A stretch of 64,000 nucleotides of DNA from Hirundichthys speculiger (taxonomy: Eukaryota; Chordata; Actinopteri; Beloniformes; Exocoetidae). The number at the start of each line of letters is the position of its first letter. Within the stretch, counting starts at the first letter, position 1. The notes beneath the pieces are model-generated. The model worked only from the letters and a program-made list of their open reading frames with translations. It was not told where the DNA came from and did not search any database. Positions 39,501-51,614 of the stretch are shown here, in pieces. A program made the translations under genes and the position numbers. The stretch spans positions 2,108,001-2,172,000 of the forward strand of contig JAGFBZ010000261.1 of NCBI GenBank assembly GCA_018398805.1. The letters are read 5' to 3'.

Positions 39501-42500
39501 GATAAATACAGGCCCTGTTGCTGAGCAGACCGTGACATTCAGTGTTAAAGTGTAAATGAAGCGCAGTGCTGTTTAGTATTAATATTGTTCGGATGTCTCT
39601 GGCAGTGTGTATCTACTGAATATAGAGACTTTTGTCATGTGGCACTAGGCTGCATCTCCTTGTGTGCTTTCTGATAACTGCAGCTGTTTGCTCTACAGTT
39701 GAAGATTATGCCTCCTCTCGTATTATTTTTGAGTTTGTTTTTCAGCTTGTTAATGTGACGGGTTGCTTGAAACTGACAGAAAACCATGTGGGGTTTATTA
39801 ATCTCATTATGTTCTTAGCTGTGCACATGCATTTGGTTGTTTTTGACTTCAGTTATTTGACTAATGAATAAAAGAAGAATTCTGGGACAAACCTTGTTGA
39901 AGGCACTGTCTTGTTTCCTTGTCTGTTTTTCACCTCTCCATCCTCTCAGTCTCTATGGCATCTCCTCTCTCTCTCATCACTAAGCTGCTATTTATAGTTG
40001 CCCCGGTTTTCTCGCTCTCCTATCTTTCCTCTCTGTCAGAACATGATCCAGAGAAGCTCTCGCAATCTTGCTTTTAATCACAGGAGGTCTTCTGGGTATT
40101 TGTTCTGCGGCTGGTAATTTCTTTGCACCATAAAAAATATTTATACCTCCCTAAACCATGCTGATGCATAGCCACTATGAACATCAAATATAACCATGAG
40201 TCACTACCTTTTTCCATTTTACTTTGTTTTATCTCACTGATTTTTTTTCTTCATAAGTTTCTTGTTTCTTTATAAGTGCAAAATTTAAAGAGGGGCTCAA
40301 ACCTGCAGAAATGTGTGTGTGTGTGTGTGTGGGGTGGGTGGGTGTGTGTGGGGTTCGTCTGGGTGGGGGCTCAGTACAAATGTTACTTCTCTTAAAGGAT
40401 TTCTGTGGAACATTCAGAAACCCCTTAGCTTTCTTTCTTTCTTTCTTTTTTTTCTTTTTTTTTTAAATCAGTGCCGTTCCACTAAAAAGTTATTTGGTGA
40501 CTCCCTACTAGGATCATAGGGTCATCATTACTTTGAGATAGGAATAAGGGCAAAAGCTATATTATATGATGTTCATTATTGGAATATTGCATCTTTAAAT
40601 AATATGAGGTATCCCTCTAACACTAAATAGCTTGGAATTAAAAGAGGGGAACCAGAGCCAGCCTGAATCTGCAGGATCACAGATGGCCATTTAACCTCCC
40701 AAGGAGAGCCTGTGTCTCTGAGATCATTTAATTTGGCCTCACACTGCATGTCTCTCAACTCCATCACATGGTCTCAGCTTTTCCTGAGCATGCTGTGTTG
40801 TCAGTCACACTGTGACTGTTTGTGTCATCCTGCTGCACACTTGCTAGGCTCCCGTCTCAGCTGCAGCATCAGGACTCGAGGCAGGCTGGCAATATTTCAG
40901 GGTGCTGGAAAGCCAACACCAGTATTATACAACCAATACCGTTAGGGTGGCAACAATTGAAGCCCATAAATAATGGTGGAGCTTTTTTTGTTTCCATCAT
41001 TCCACATTTGTATCAAGGTAATTTACTCTCCATCCCTTCATACTGTCTGTCAACAGATCAGATGACAAATATAAAGCATTTCATTGCATGTCATACAAAT
41101 GTATGATTGTGTGACAAAAATTGAATTTAGACCAGATTATTACACATAAATTAATGCATGAATGAACCACAACTTTCAGTGTAATTCAATATAACTCACT
41201 GACATCAATTGAAAACATAAAAAGGTCCAATACAGCATCATTTATGTACATAGGACAGAGTTTTTGAGCAGAAGTTTGCATCGTCGTGGTCCACACAGAG
41301 AAATCAGGTTTCATTTATAAACAAATTTATTTTTCCTTAAGTTGGAGAATACTCAAATAAATGTCAAATCAGATATTTTCTATTTCTATAAAATTTTTGA
41401 TACTTATTTAACTAAAAGAAGCCTGGAGGTAACTGTTTGCTGGGTTTTTGTTAGGCTGCTGGTAAAAGTTAAACCAATACACAACATGGTTAGACTAGAA
41501 TTTCCTTCTTTAAACAAAATGTAAAAAAAATTAAATTAAATTAAATTTTGGTATCCTTCCACCTAAGTCAGGCCAGCTGCTGCGTTTTGACAAGCGTCTA
41601 AAAATGATACTTTGCACTTTGTAGAATGGTACACTGTTTGAATCTCAAAGCTTTGTCTTCAAAACAGTATATAGTGTCCTTAATGTCATGATTAAGCTTT
41701 GTCATGATGCTTTTTCAGATACAGCAGCAAAATTGTCACTTGAACTCAGGTTTAAGTTAAAGGACTTGTTGAACTAATCACATCTTGGTAAATACTCTGT
41801 CTCTTATGTAGATAGTAAAGTAAATAATATGAGTGTTCATGCATGATTAGATCATCTAAAAAGTTACAGCAAAATAAAGGTTATATGATACATTATTCCC
41901 TCATAGCAGAAATATAGTAATGAAATAAAAACAAGAACAAGTACTTTGAAATTCTACAGACCAGGTATGTTTTATACCACTGCCTTCAATTCAACTGCTG
42001 TACAGTGTCAACTTACAGTATGCAACGTACACAGTCAACACAATCTACAGTAGGTTTATTTGTGCACATCTTTTACAACAGCAGAAACCAGGATGTGACT
42101 ATCACATATAATAGAAAATAAATATTGTTTCACAGCAGCCCAATGAACCTGCATTCTCAGCTGACAGCATTTGCGAGCGTAAACAAACAGACATCCAGGT
42201 GATGCAAACACAGAGCTGGCATGAGAATTGCACACAGCAGCCCACAGGGTGGAGATACAACATTAAAAATAAGGGGGGAAAAAAAGAAAAAAAAAAAATT
42301 GTAAAACTCCAAATATAGACCTTCTGTTAATCAAAATGTGCTTTAAGTCCCTCTGCAATGAAGATATTTTCTTAACTTGTCAACATGTTCATCAGATGTG
42401 TGTGTGTGTATCCAGGAAGGATAAGACAAGTCTGACGACGAGTACATTCCACATAAAGAACTGAAATAACTAATAAGCTAATAAAATAACAAGCAAGCTA

Positions 42501-43353
42501 TGAGATGTTCGCATTAACTTTGTTCACAAACGAAACGCTACTTAATGTGTTTTTCTCATGTTGCAAAGAGGGCAGACCTGCCATCTTTTGTCTATGGCTG
42601 TGATTTACAGTGAGATCCTGCAAGTCTTTATCTCTTAAAGAAAAAAATGTGAAACTATGGCCAAAGTGGGTTCACTTTATTTGGAGACACTGCTGTGTCT
42701 CCAGCAATGTCGAAAAACGTTGAAAAATGAAGTCTGACGCTGTTCCAACCATCTGTGCTGGAGACACCACAAGCACTATCAAGCATAGGGATTTATTTTT
42801 CATGAGTTTTGTCTTCATTCCATTTTCATTAGCAATTCCTGCGTTGTCTCACTGAAACTCCTTGCTTACTCGCTGAAAAAGATGCAGCCCACAGAGAGAC
42901 TCTACCTGACCTGTGAGAGCTAATATTATGAGGTGGCCTTCTTCCTCTTCTTGAGAGTCATCCTCTGATTTGAATGTTCACGGCTGAATTATCCCAGTAT
43001 TAGAACTAGACATTGCGTGGCACGGCAGAGCCCAAGGAGACAGGGCAGAATGGTTTCATGTGCTGATGGATGGGAAATGTGAGCAGAACTGGATGATCTT
43101 ATTAATCGATCCACATTCACTAAATCAGGAAAAATCTGTAGTCATACCACAAGCGGTTTTTACACTATGAGAGGATGTGTCATGGCAACACTTCTGAAAA
43201 ATACCATCACTGGGAAAACAGAGTAGTTGTTAGGGATTTGATAATTACAGAAGTAAGATTTGATTTTTAACACTTCAAAAGACAAAAGGCTCCCAAACGT
43301 GCAGTCACACGAGTTTGTTTCTTGGGTTCCCGGTGTTATGCTCGTTGTCAGAG
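36559..43353. other. PRRT1 3' UTR and convergent intergenic region
   Basis: PRRT1 and TMEM268 converge on this 6.8 kb stretch. The first part must be PRRT1 3' UTR and the last part TMEM268 3' UTR (minus-strand AATAAA candidates at 42676-42681 and 42055-42060). No open frame here resembles a known protein, and no transposon with clear ends is seen. Notable local features are a GT/G-rich tract at 40314-40371 and CTTT/T-rich sequence at 40432-40464. Confidence 0.55.
40331..40353 (+). other. Potential G-quadruplex
   Basis: GGGGTGGGTGGGTGTGTGTG followed by GGG satisfies the four-run pattern G3+ N1-7. It follows a (GT)n run, and another GGGTGGGGG lies at 40361. It is intergenic, downstream of PRRT1. 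Folding is an inference. Confidence 0.55.
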
Positions 43354-46300
43354 TTACTGAAGAATCTTTCTTCTGATGTACTGGCAGAGGCAGATGGGAG
43401 CAGTGGCGCAGTGATTCCTCAGGGGTCGCACGTGGCAATGTGACGGTCCCGACAGCTTTTCAGACACCAGCAGCTTCACATAAGCTGCACTGTAGACCAT
43501 CAGAAGCTGGTACGCTTTAGCCTGCAAAATATTTACATGTAGAGATTGATCAGATTTTTATGTTGAAGCTTAAATAAAAGTGACCTCAGTGACGGTTTGT
43601 TGACTGTTTTTTGCAGTGGGAAAAAAAAAGGTCCACAGGTTGCTCAATTACCAAAACAAATGGATGTAAAATGCAAATATTCAGAGTTACTGTTTATAAA
43701 TGCTGTTGTTTTTCTGGAATAGAAATATCGTCCAACCTCAACCTCCCTCTGACTCAATTAAGTGCAGCATATGAACATTACTGTTCATTTGAAAGCATTT
43801 AAAAACTTAAATAATTTTTTTTTCCACCAAGAAGGATGTGATGTTTTTTTTTTTTTTTTTTTGCAGCTTTCTATGACCTATGTCAGGATTATTTGTCATT
43901 TAGATGTTTGTAAAATAAGAGTTTTCTTACCCCAGCTGAGGCTTAATTTGCGTTAGAAGTAGGAAGTCATTTCCATCTGTCCAAATCTATTAAAGAGGCT
44001 TCGCTGCTGGCTGAGAAAAGGTAATGTGTAGCTTTCTATTAAATAGATTTTTTTTTCTAATTTTAGAAACAGCATTGATGACAAAAATCAGACTTTGTCT
44101 CCACTTTTCTTGTTAATCAAAATTTTGTCCAAACAAATCTGAAGTCTGCACTGGGTGAATACTGAACACCTACATTTTCTGATTATATACACACACTTGC
44201 ATGTGTTTATTATCAACAACCATCAGAAAATCTTAAATTCATCAAAACATAATTTCATTGTTGTTCTTAACTTCTTCATATGAATGAACCATCATCTCAT
44301 GGACACTTTTTTGTTCTGTTAGTTTCTGTCAAAATAATATTTATAACAAAATGGTATTAGCATTAATCTCAATCTGTGCCTTTTCATAATCAGTTTTAAT
44401 ATTACAAGATGAAAAATCAGATTATAAATCAATGATTTTTCTTTTTTAAGAGCAAGGATTTATTATGAGGACATGCCAAGATGTAGTAACTTTCTGCTAG
44501 CAGCCTCGTTCTTCTTACCTGAGCAGGTAAGGAAGCATCAGGGACAAGACTATAGTTGGTGGTGCTGTTTGTGTCCCTCCGCTGGCTGGATGAGGTACTG
44601 GAGCCATCGTTCTCATTTTGAAGGAGGGGCCTGTGTTCATTTGAATCTTCCCCTACATGCAAGCCAACGGGCTCCAGGTGCGTGGGAAGGACCTCCGTCA
44701 CCAGGATGAGACGAGACATTCTGCTCTTCAGTTTTCTCTGAGGAAAGCATGGCAGTGGTTTCGTTATTCTGCAGCAGGGATCCAATGCTGTTCTTCAATG
44801 CCTCAATTCCTGCTTGTCCAAATTTCTCCTGCACACTAGAATTACTTTCAGCTCCTGAACGATTGATGAAACAGGACTAGAACAGAATGACAAATATACT
44901 TGACTCACCTGGATGTCAGTTGTCATGAAACTGTGTTCCTCTAAAGTTTCAGTCAGTGTCCTTAAACAGGGGGACATGTCCCAATATACAAAGTACAACT
45001 ACAGAGACAGATACAGTTTAAGAGAACGGTGTTAGAAGAGTGTGCTGTAAATCCCCACTTAAAACAATCACAAAAAGCTTTTGATTGATTTGACTCTCAA
45101 CAAAACAGCAAACATGGATTCCAGCATTACATTTAGTTGGAATCATTTCTCTATCTGCAAGCTTTTTTTTCTTCTCAGTTTTCTAAACATCAGCTCTTTT
45201 CCTCCCTTTTTCCTCACTGCTTCCCCTCACAGCTTAATATTGTTAGAGACCTCCTTTCTGATAATCTACATTCATCTGTTCTTACTTATTTTTGGTTGAA
45301 TATTTTAAAATATAAAAGCAAAATCTTCTAAATACACTGTCTGGAAGAGCACAGATTGATTCTCAGGAGATGAATATCTGCTGGAGTCAGAGAAGTCCCC
45401 ATGAAGCGGTGCATAAAAGATCAAAAATATCTTCGCTGTTTGATATGTGCTTCAGAGACATACAGAATGACATGGTGATGGTTTGGTTCTGATGAGTTGT
45501 GAAGTCAAAAAAAAAAAACCCTCAAACTCTCATGACCAGTTTAAACAGTGTATACCTACCTGCATGTTTCCAGTGCAGTTCTGTACCCAGCCAAACCCAC
45601 CAGCAGCTTGTGTTTCACCATCCTTTCATTCACCTGCACCAAACGAATGTCTATATTGATGTTGATCTAAAACAGGAGTTAAAAAGTTATTGTCAGGTTA
45701 TATGGCGATAAATGAAAGTGCAAACAACTTCTTCAGTTCAAAATCCACAATGTAGGATCCAGCACCAACTTGACAGCCGTTAAGATGGACTAATTACCTC
45801 TTTGTTATTGTAATGAAGCACGAAGATGATAGCAGTTGTGAGGAAGATGGAGACAAGGCTGACGGAGAGACAAAGGACCCAGTAGTCACTAACAGTCATG
45901 TAGAGGTGGAGAGTGGAGAAGACGGCACACCAAATCACCATATACAGCACCTAGTTGAAACAAACTGGTCAGTAATTCCTATCAGACTTTTTTCAAAATG
46001 TATAAATAGTTTTCCCTAGCAAAAAACTGAAGCTTTCAAATATTCTCTGATTCCCATCTTTTACAAAAAATGGAAATGTCCTTCTTTTTTTTCTTTGAAT
46101 ATACAGGTGAGGTGTGCAATAAGAGTAAGAGTGAAAGTGGGACCAAAGAAGAAAGTTCATGCAAGTTGGAGTGGGTGGAGAAGAGTGTCTGGAGTTATCC
46201 GGCAGTACGAATAAAGACAAAGGTTTACAAGACGGTAGTGAGACCAACACTCCTCTATGACTTGGAGACAGTAGCACCAATGAAGAGACAACAAGGAGGA

Positions 46301-48282
46301 TGAGGGTAGATAGGATAAGGGCACATGGCAGTGGAGATTTCAGATTAGTAATGTTTTTACATTCTATTGCTTTAAAAAAAATGTGTAAAAAATTAACAGT
46401 GATGCATTATGAGACTTTGCTTGACATTACTATCAGCTGGTAGCATGATGATAAAGTGAGCTAGACCTTGTTGGGAGATGTTTGTAGCTCATATTGTAAA
46501 GATTAAACAGTCGGGGTGCTGCCGGATAACTCAGTGTGTTGAGCAGATACCCCATAATAGAGATGATACACCCTTTGCTGTGTCTTTATTTCTCTCTGCC
46601 ACAATTTACCATCAAGTTAGTATCAATAAAAGATACTAAAATGAAATCTAAAAAAAAGAAAAAAAAAAGAAGAAAAGATCACTGATAATGATGAGGGGCA
46701 GGAGAGACTAACACCACAGCTGTAGTAGGTTTACAATTAGTTTCTTCCTATTTCTATTACTCAGGCTGCTCAATAATCAAGACAAATGTACATAAAATGC
46801 CAATATTCAGAGTTACTGTTTAAGAAATACTGTTTTTTTGGTAATACGAATATCTTCCAACCTCCCTCTCACTCAATTAAGTGTACCATATGTACTTAAC
46901 TGAGTGCAGTAACTTGATTGGACTTGACTGGACCTGCAACTGCTATCCCTGTCACTACTGCGAATGCTGAGTAATCTAAAACCACAAAGGGGAAAATAAA
47001 AACCCAACTTGGTTGAGCTAACTGTGTGTGCTGGGACAGAAGCCTCAGGAGACACACTTGAGGGATGGTGTTCAAACAGTCGCCCTTCCTGCTGGGGGAC
47101 AACCCACAAGATCTGCTGATCCACGGCTGGCAACGCCAAAGCTGCCTCAGTGGTAGATTCAAAATGTTCCTCTTCAGTAAAGATTTTGAAAAATACTCAA
47201 ATAGTTTTTTGGTAACTGATACACAAACAAAGTTTGGTAATCTGTTTCTTCAGGGATTTGGGCTGTTAAGAAAGGTTAAAAAAAAAAAAAAAGTTTATAA
47301 TCTGAGAGTGAATGAAAGAAAAGAAGCTAAAGAGGAAGCAGGAGGGTTATGTCGAATAATCATACCGGTGCCATAATAAAATGGAAAAGGCCGGAATTGA
47401 AAAGCATGTATCTCTTGACTGAGGGGACATCCAGAGCCTGTTTTTCAGCGGAACTTCCATGTCGCTGTCTGGAATCTAACACAAAAACAAACCAAACTAA
47501 TTAAATGTCCAGCGTGTAAACAGGAAAGATCAGTTTCACTGTTACTGTTTGGCCTGTGTTTGTGCTAACCTCGAAACCTTCCCTCTCCAGTTTGGCACGG
47601 CACAGAGAGAGGTCAAAAGTGGGGTTTAACGCTGAAGAGGTCGGTATTGCCATGACACGCTGACCTGAGAATAAGAGAAAGGGAAGTCCATGATGGCATC
47701 AGCATTACTTAAATACTAAAAAGATACGTTAAACAGAAAAACAAGTGTATGAAATGAAACTACAGCACGTGAAAACTTTGAATGTGAGTGTTTCAAAAGA
47801 AACATCAGCAATCAATGAAGTACTTTGACAAGTATTCTGATAAGCAGTGCTTTTAAATAGATTAATTTAAAATCTTAATCTTCTATGAATTTTACTTTAG
47901 TATATGACCAACATATGTTCAGCTAAAATGGGTGGCCAGAGGATGTGAGGACGTGTTATAAAGTATTAAAGATGCAGTTTAAGAAATGTTTCAAACTGAA
48001 AAATAGTGCAGCAGCAAGACAGCTTTAATCTGTACGGGTAGAAACCAATGAACCCAGATTTATAGAGCCTTTTTGCACATTTTATACACAAAAGAGGGAA
48101 TGAATAAGGATCGTTTTTTTGCACAGGTAAATAAAAACAAATGAAATTCAGCTACCATTTGACCAAGTGGAACTGCTGTTGCTGACTGGCTCGGCTTTGG
48201 GTTCCTGGATAGGCACGTCCACTTCAGTCTCCTCCGTCACCTGGAAAACCCCATTCTGGCCCTCCATTATCTCAGAGATCAT
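43354..48282 (-). CDS. tmem268: Transmembrane protein 268
   Basis: The closest match I recognise is TMEM268 (human C9orf91), a two-pass membrane protein of poorly defined function. Exons, high to low: 48282-48156, 47664-47570, 47475-47366, 45950-45798, 45666-45560, 44998-44909, 44828-44519 and 43521-43354, about 386 residues (human 342). Matching segments: SVKRYMLFNSG (human VRRYIIYNS), VLYMVIWCAVFSTLH then a second hydrophobic run (about 112-130 and 135-157), ININIDIRLVQVNERM (human NTNTDLRLAAAN), LYFVYWDMSPC (human LWFVYFDLENC), LKSRMSRLILVTEVLP, and the C-terminal AYQLLMVYSAAYVKLLVSE. The start MISEIMEGQNG is the first ATG after an acceptor at 48289. Two exons are one base out of frame (near 47452 and 44740). 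The 45560/44998 junction is also out of phase, so a small exon may be missing. Confidence 0.88.
43641..43775 (+). repeat. Duplicated intronic segment, copy 1
   Basis: It contains ATATTCAGAGTTACTGTTTA and ends in CCTCCCTCTGACTCAATTAA GTG-type sequence. A related direct copy lies at 46767-46892, about 3.1 kb away in another TMEM268 intron. Confidence 0.8.
46100..46305 (+). mobile_element. RTE-like LINE 3' fragment
   Basis: The plus strand encodes KTKVYKTVVRPTLLYDLETV, the segment after the RT domain in RTE/BovB-type LINEs, where KVYKTVVRPALLYGAETW is typical. It is short and truncated on both sides, in a TMEM268 intron. Confidence 0.7.
46767..46892 (+). repeat. Duplicated intronic segment, copy 2
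   Basis: This is the partner of 43641-43775 with the same order of motifs (GCTCAAT, ATATTCAGAGTTACTGTTTA, CTCCCTCTCACTCAATTAAG). It differs by small indels and scattered substitutions. Confidence 0.8.
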
Positions 48283-48760
48283 GAAGTTCTACAAGAGGAA
48301 TAAAAAAAACTTTAACTCTGCTGATAGAGATAAACAGCTCTCATCTTGCTTTCTAAAGGGCATTTAGAAAAAAATGGTTTTGTACATTCACTAAAAAACA
48401 GTACTTTGAGGGGTTTCTTTGGATCATCTGACAGCAGAGTTATGAATAGACTCATCAGGGTAGCTAACAAGAATATGAGGACACAGGCTGCTCACAAATG
48501 GAAGTTATGGAACAAATGGTCAGAATTTAAAAATACTTTGTGTTATAGTAAAGCGCACATGAAGAGTTGTGAAAAAGAGTACAGCCCCTGTCAGTTCCAT
48601 AGTTCTATGTTAGGACAATGAAAAATTGATATGGTTCTAAAATTGTGTAAATACAACCACACATAGCGTGCTTCGCCGCCTCATTTATTCAACATAAATT
48701 CATCCAAAATGCAGAAATTGTGTTTGAAAAAAAAAAAAACACTTTTACCACTTCCATAGA

Positions 48761-48854
48761 AATCACAAGTAAGAAACAGCAGCTTCTTACTTGTGATTAC
48801 AGTTGGGGATTTGATGTCTGTCTACATTTCCTGAGGCAGCTGCTCAGGAAATGT
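48761..48854. repeat. Two adjacent perfect hairpins
   Basis: Hairpin 1 has 15-bp arms, 48761-48775 (AATCACAAGTAAGAA) and 48784-48798, with an 8-base loop. Hairpin 2 has 12-bp arms, 48824-48835 (ACATTTCCTGAG) and 48843-48854, with a 7-base loop. The two loops share CAGC. Nothing nearby looks coding. Confidence 0.85.
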
Positions 48855-49098
48855 ACTTGATTTATAGATCACGAGCAGCTTTATAAAAGCAGGTTTGTTT
48901 GTTTGTTCTTTTGTAGGAGAATTCAGGTGTGTATAACAATTGTTGCTGCCCACCAGTCCGGTAGGGGTTATACATCCAGTTCCGTATGATTTTGAGTCCA
49001 TTATTTTACAGAGGGGAAAGATTATTCACAATAGAAACGTATTCCAGCAATTTCACCCTTTCATCTAACCATGCAATGTTTGGAAAAAAAAAAAAAAA

Positions 49099-49240
49099 AC
49101 CTGTAAAAACCCAAAGACTTGCAACTCAGACTCTACAGACCTCAGTTAACATGTTAAATGTTGAGGTTTATCAACAATACGATTAGAAAAACACCTCAAA
49201 ATCTGGCTTGTTTGGAAGGATTACCAGAAAAAGCCACAGC
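49099..49240 (+). mobile_element. Tc1-like transposase relic
   Basis: ACTCAGACTCTACAGACCTC, CAGTTAACATGTTAAATGTT and GGCTTGTTTGGAAGGATTAC follow the order found in the same Tc1 subfamily as the relic at 10750-11290. It is short and decayed, with no ends. Confidence 0.65.
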
Positions 49241-50642
49241 TTTTTGCTCTGTGGTTTTTGTTTGGGTATCAGCAAATCCAAAATTTCTTATCTGCAACTG
49301 GTGCAGAACACTTCACGACAACAAACATGACTGAAACAAAGAATAAACAGAAAGTTCAGGGATGAAAAATAAATCATACAAATAATGGTATAATCAACAT
49401 TCATTTAAAAAGATCCAGTTTATTCATTTATTCATAAGAACCTACTTTGAACATCACAACTGGTGCTGTGGAGCTCTTCTAGCAGGGCTGAGGGGTTTGT
49501 GTGAACCGGAAAAGGCTAGACACGTCACGCTTCAAGAAGCTAGCGTTCATGCCGTACGAGTGTAATCCTTTCGAAACGGCCCCTCAGATAGGCCACAGGC
49601 TTTATCTCTGATAAACATGTTCACTGTGTGCTTCACATGCAAGAAGTCTTAAAAAAAAAAAAACGGAAGTAAAATAGACTACTTCTTCTTTCAGAGCTCA
49701 GGGCCTTTAGTACAGTAACTTGATGATGTCGTTTCAGCACATCATCACAAAAGGCTATGCCTTCTTAATGGAAAGACTAACTGTAGAAGAAAAGTTGTTT
49801 GTGAATTTACATTGTAGCTCTGTTACCTTTATGACAGAATGTGCCGAATGACCAGCTTTGTAGTGGCACAGTGACTGGAAACGATGTACGCTTGGCCATG
49901 GCAGTGCACCTCAGCAGTGATCTTCCCCAGCATCTGATCCTATCAGCAGCTTAATGTCTGTTAGAATGAAATGACAGAAGATTAAATGCTACTCCTTGAC
50001 AAAACCAGCTCCCACCAGTGCTGTTTTTGTCACACCGTCTTTACTGGTACATTTTAACAGTGAAGTGTGAGAACTCAACCCTGTGCATTTGGGGCCTGTT
50101 TCTTTCATTTTCTCTTCACTGCGTGTTAATAAAAGTCACACAGGCAAGGAGGCTCTTACAAAACGCCTACTTGAAAAATAAAAGGGGTGGGGGGTTGACA
50201 AACATGCGAGCAGAAGCCTGCGCTTATCTCAAGCAGCATCATGAGTGTTTCACTTCCACGTACAGGCCCATAACAGTAAAAACCGTTATCATAAAAAAGT
50301 AAAACCAGGAACAATCTTTTGATAGTTTTACGTGTTACAAATATGACCTTTGAGGATTCATTTTGTTCCGTCTCATCCTGAAGGTAAAGTTGTGAGCTGA
50401 CTTACAAAGATGTGTCTCAGTAGTGTTTAATATCTAGGAACGTTTTGTGTAATGGAGGAAGAAAGATTTGTCCCAACTCTTTGTGGCCTTTAGACATTCT
50501 TTTACAAAGCTTGTGTATTTTTTTTAATGACATCCCACCACTTCAAACAATGAAACTAAAATCAACATTTCTCATATAAACAGAATAAAACATGTCCTAC
50601 CTGAGCATCAGATGAACGTCCATCTTAAAAACAAAAGGTGTC

Positions 50643-51610
50643 ATGATTGTATTCTCCTGTCATCCTTTGTTAAAACCTTATTTCCCGAGAACAAAGGTGC
50701 AGATAAAGTGGTTCCTGAAAAGCAATAAAGTTTTGCTGTTCGTATGGACTTTAGCGTGTGTGGTTTTCAGTCTGAAATGTGTTAGTAGCTTGTTCCTCTC
50801 TTTCTCTCACTGGCGTGTGACTCAGATCAGCCCTGCCTCATGACTGCAGGAATGTGGTTTGTGGTGCTCAGCACAGTGCAGGAAGCGTCTGCAGGAGGTC
50901 CACTAAGTTTCCCCATCTCTTACAGGCATGTTCTGATTTTAAAAAATTAAATAAACTTATTCACTCTTAATATTGAAGTTGGGTATTTGATGTCTTTGTG
51001 GTTCTTTATAACACAGAAAAATGTTTGTTTTAGTAGCATTCATAATAACTGAAATATTTCAATTTTATGGTTGCAAAACAGTTTGTTTTCACTGGGATCA
51101 TCTTGTGCCATTACTGTTACACATTAACTCATGAAGTCCAAAGAGTCATTGGGGGCCATGCCAGGAATACAAATGTTTACACGTTTGCTTCAATGAGGAC
51201 ATGATTATGAAAATGCATGAATAAAAAGGAGATGGTAGCAAAATCACATGGGCACTGGGAAGAATAAGACTGCCATACAATAAAACCTGAAAATGGCTTG
51301 AAATAATGGAGTAACTGAAGTAAACAGAGCTATTACCACTATACAGTCAAATCACCCAGCTTTTTGTTTTTATTTGTGTAAATCAAAGGATATTTTCATT
51401 TCAGACTTAGAGCAGCAACAGTCCAGTGTCCATCATATGTCAGGAATCTCATTCAGCAAGTGGTTACTGTTAATAAAAAGGAAAAGGGAATGTGTGCAGT
51501 GCATGCTAGTATTTCATGATATTTACATCTTTACTCAACAGAAACTCTGGAGATATAAACATTATGAAGATTTCCATTCAAAATAAATGAAGTCCTTTTA
51601 ATGGTATGAT
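50643..51610. other. Non-coding interval left of the LINE
   Basis: AT-rich sequence without recognisable genes. It probably includes the 5' flank of TMEM268. Confidence 0.45.
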
Positions 51611-51614
51611 GATA

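Larger units (their letters stand above)
48289..50642. other. Upstream region of TMEM268
   Basis: An acceptor at 48289 implies at least one non-coding 5' exon upstream on the minus strand. A possible one is 49939-49827 (acceptor CTGATAG, donor GTAACA), which I cannot confirm. The region also has a twin hairpin (48761-48854) and a Tc1 relic (49099-49240). The first exon and promoter are not identifiable by eye. Confidence 0.35.

Noticed and set aside
39632..39871. 79-residue plus-strand frame downstream of PRRT1
   Set aside because: No splice context, no homology and no conserved features.
46873..47162. Overlapping 88-residue minus-strand frames in a TMEM268 intron
   Set aside because: Neither joins TMEM268 exons in phase or resembles a protein I know. 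Probably old repeat sequence.
48346..48621. 91-residue plus-strand frame upstream of the TMEM268 start
   Set aside because: Wrong strand for the gene, no domain and AT-rich composition. Likely chance.
49827..49939. Possible extra exon on the minus strand with plausible splice sites
   Set aside because: It could be a TMEM268 5' UTR exon, but only the splice-like edges support it, so it is not called as a feature of its own.
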